DNA of 64,000 bases, taken from Chitinophagales bacterium 33-2. Its GTDB lineage: Bacteria; Bacteroidota; Bacteroidia; Chitinophagales; Chitinophagaceae. A program made the position numbers and the translations under genes. This document shows, in pieces, positions 62,419 through 64,000 of the stretch; position 1 is the stretch's first letter; the number at the start of each line of letters is the position of its first letter. The notes under the pieces are model-generated. The model saw only the letters and a program-made list of their open reading frames with translations. It made no database searches and was not told where the DNA came from. The stretch spans positions 1-64,000 of the forward strand of contig MWYV01000045.1 in NCBI GenBank assembly GCA_002050435.1. Direction: 5' to 3'.

Positions 62419-63672
62419 TTATCTTAATCCAAAAGCTTTTTTGACTTTAGGAACATAATCCAGTTTCTCCCAAGTGAACAGCTCTACCTTTTTCTTCACG
62501 ACTTTCCCATCGGGCGTTGCAAATTCTTTAGTAACCACTTCCGGTTTACGGCCCATGTGTCCATAGGCTGCAGTTTCCGAATAGATCGGGTTACGCAGTT
62601 TTAGTCTTTGCTCAATAAAATAAGGACGCATATCAAACAATTCCCTTACAATATTACCAATCTCGCTGTCATTCATATCCACCGTTGCTGTACCATAAGT
62701 ATTTACATTAATACTTGTAGGCTGTGCAACACCAATTGCGTAGGAAACCTGTACAAGCACTTCATCACAAAGGCCAGCAGCAACTAAATTCTTTGCAATA
62801 TGCCTGGTTGCATACGCTGCGGAACGGTCAACCTTGGAAGGATCTTTCCCGCTGAAAGCCCCACCACCGTGCGCACCTTTACCACCATAGGTATCCACAA
62901 TGATTTTACGGCCGGTCAAACCGGTATCTCCGTGTGGTCCGCCGATCACGAATTTACCAGTTGGGTTGATGTGGAAAGTGATGTTGTTATTAAATAATTT
63001 GGCGTATTTCTTATACTTTGCTTTTACGCGCGGGATCAGAATATTTACAATGTCTTTTTTAATACGATCCAGCATTTTTTTTTCTGTATCAAAATCATCA
63101 TGCTGGGTAGAAACCACGATCGCATCAATTCTCACCGGTTTGTTGTTATCATCATACTCAAGCGTTACCTGTGATTTGGCATCAGGTCGCAGGTATTTGA
63201 TCTGTTTGTTCTCGCGGCGGAGTGCGGCTAGTTCGATCAGTAGTTTATGTGAAAGATCCAATGCCAGTGGCATATAATCTTCTGTTTCATTGGAAGCATA
63301 ACCAAACATCATTCCCTGGTCGCCGGCGCCTTGTTCTTCTTTCTTCTTCCTGTCTACACCCTGGTTGATGTCCGAAGACTGTTCGTGAATGGCAGAAAGA
63401 ATACCACATGAATTCGCTTCAAACATGTATTCACTTTTGGTGTAACCGATTCTGCGGATCACCTGGCGCGCAATTTCCTGAACGTCGAGGTAAGCCTTTG
63501 ATTTAACTTCACCTGCCAGCACCACTTGTCCTGTAGTAACCAGCGTTTCACAGGCAACTTTGGAATTAGGGTCAAAAGCAAGGAAATGATCAATTAAAGC
63601 ATCGGAGATTTGGTCTGCAACTTTATCAGGGTGTCCTTCAGAAACACTTTCAGAGGTAAATAAATACGGCAT
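62419..63672 (-). CDS. metK: S-adenosylmethionine synthase
   Basis: This 417-residue enzyme makes SAM from methionine and ATP. The ATP motif [20 protein letters not shown] (14-33) is intact, as are [12 protein letters not shown] (about 114-125), the loop [20 protein letters not shown] and [20 protein letters not shown]. Normal bacterial length is about 385-420. The gene lies between two terminators and is likely transcribed alone. The short leader (63673-63705) leaves no room for a SAM riboswitch, and none is seen. Its product feeds LipA, PrmA and RlmB in this window. Confidence 0.97.
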   Translation of the reverse strand: MPYLFTSESVSEGHPDKVADQISDALIDHFLAFDPNSKVACETLVTTGQVVLAGEVKSKAYLDVQEIARQVIRRIGYTKSEYMFEANSCGILSAIHEQSSDINQGVDRKKKEEQGAGDQGMMFGYASNETEDYMPLALDLSHKLLIELAALRRENKQIKYLRPDAKSQVTLEYDDNNKPVRIDAIVVSTQHDDFDTEKKMLDRIKKDIVNILIPRVKAKYKKYAKLFNNNITFHINPTGKFVIGGPHGDTGLTGRKIIVDTYGGKGAHGGGAFSGKDPSKVDRSAAYATRHIAKNLVAAGLCDEVLVQVSYAIGVAQPTSINVNTYGTATVDMNDSEIGNIVRELFDMRPYFIEQRLKLRNPIYSETAAYGHMGRKPEVVTKEFATPDGKVVKKKVELFTWEKLDYVPKVKKAFGLR

Positions 63673-63705
63673 TTGCTAAGAAAAATTTGGTTATGGTAAG
63701 CAATG

Positions 63706-63732
63706 AAAATCGGGTGCAAATATAGCACCCGA
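63706..63732 (-). terminator. Terminator after the DUF4270-like gene
   Basis: An 8-bp stem TCGGGTGC/GCACCCGA with a 7-nt loop is followed on the minus strand by TTTTC, 9 nt past the stop at 63742. Confidence 0.78.
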
Positions 63733-63741
63733 CTTTCAATA

Positions 63742-64000
63742 TTAAAGATTTGAATAAACAAGCCGCAATCGCATGGGCGTTACCGGGTGACTTCCACCGG
63801 CTACCACTACCCTGCCTTTCGCAATTTCATCAATTACGGAAACCAGTTGTCGCTGATTGAAGTTTTTGTCAAAAAGAATCACCCTGTATGGAGCATGCAG
63901 CCTGAGTGTATCATTGGATTCCTTCCTGGTAACAATGCCCTGCACATGCCTGGTGATGACAAAATTATAGGTATTGCCTAACTTCAGCAGTCCGCCAAAA
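63742..64000 (-). CDS. C-terminal end of a DUF4270-like protein, partial
   Basis: The open frame continues through the right edge, so the start lies outside the window. The visible 85 codons include NTYNFVITRHVQGIVTRKES, then a beta-rich end with IAKGRVVVAGGSHP and a final MRLRLVYSNL. This ending resembles the DUF4270 family, lipoproteins of Bacteroidota with unknown function. A GTG at 63945 in the frame is not the start, since coding continues upstream. It precedes metK on the same strand and has its own terminator. Confidence 0.7.
   Translation of the reverse strand, partial: FGGLLKLGNTYNFVITRHVQGIVTRKESNDTLRLHAPYRVILFDKNFNQRQLVSVIDEIAKGRVVVAGGSHPVTPMRLRLVYSNL

Noticed and set aside
63673-63741. 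Possible SAM riboswitch upstream of metK
   Set aside because: Only about 30 nt separate the metK ATG from the previous terminator, too short for a known SAM riboswitch.
1-64000. tRNA, rRNA, prophage or secondary-metabolite clusters
   Set aside because: No tRNA cloverleaf, rRNA segment, phage structural gene or biosynthetic megaenzyme was seen in reading both strands; small or divergent RNAs could still be missed without a covariance search.

Overview
The window looks like chromosomal DNA of a member of the Bacteroidota, most likely a Chitinophagaceae-type organism. The evidence is a SusC/SusD pair, a gliding-motility (T9SS type B) C-terminal domain, a GSCFA protein, proteins resembling DUF2851, DUF2520, DUF3052 and DUF4270, lipoproteins with SC-type lipoboxes, and promoters of the Bacteroidota form (-33 TTTG, -7 TAnnTTTG). 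No rRNA, tRNA, prophage or CRISPR array was seen. The assignment rests on recognised families and was not computed.

Left part (1-22.5 kb): carbohydrate uptake and storage. An IS66-type accessory gene runs off the left edge. A leftward block then carries glgA, glgC, a sugar MFS transporter translationally coupled to a periplasmic or surface GH13 amylase/neopullulanase, glgB, a DoxX-like membrane protein, and a SusC/SusD pair. A rightward two-gene unit next to it holds an FHS-family hexose permease and a ROK glucokinase. Together these could bind and import maltodextrins, cleave them, phosphorylate glucose, and store the surplus as glycogen. Then come lipA, a phosphodiester glycosidase and a GNAT-nitrilase fusion.

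Middle (22.5-41 kb): housekeeping and regulation. Included are an OsmC-like protein, a 38-residue lipoprotein, and a cluster of DUF2520, KdsC-like phosphatase, UbiA prenyltransferase and Maf. A topA-led unit also carries a tRNA-binding protein and an Ogt DNA repair protein. Then follow cdd, lepB, a MerR regulator with a B12-photoreceptor-like C-terminal half, an NtrC-like regulator without a DNA-binding domain, a candidate small RNA, pdhB, a SemiSWEET and a thiolase.

Right part (41-64 kb): a T9SS-secreted PKD protein, then a stretch (43.3-44.7 kb) with a broken yceI, an apparently frameshifted small gene and a TonB receptor lacking an ATG start. Beyond it lie dnaG, an EF-G paralogue with altered G3 motif, two small unrecognised genes, an M48 lipoprotein protease, plsY, prmA, pnp, rpsO, a MiaE-type hydroxylase, a GSCFA protein coupled to an HMG-CoA lyase, rlmB, metK and the end of a DUF4270-like gene at the right edge.

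Intergenic spaces in the first 13 kb carry degenerate direct repeats, one of which has been read into the end of the DoxX-like gene. The strongest leads for unannotated biology are the small RNA (or attenuator) near 37.7 kb, the B12-type MerR regulator beside a truncated sigma54 activator, and several very small genes.
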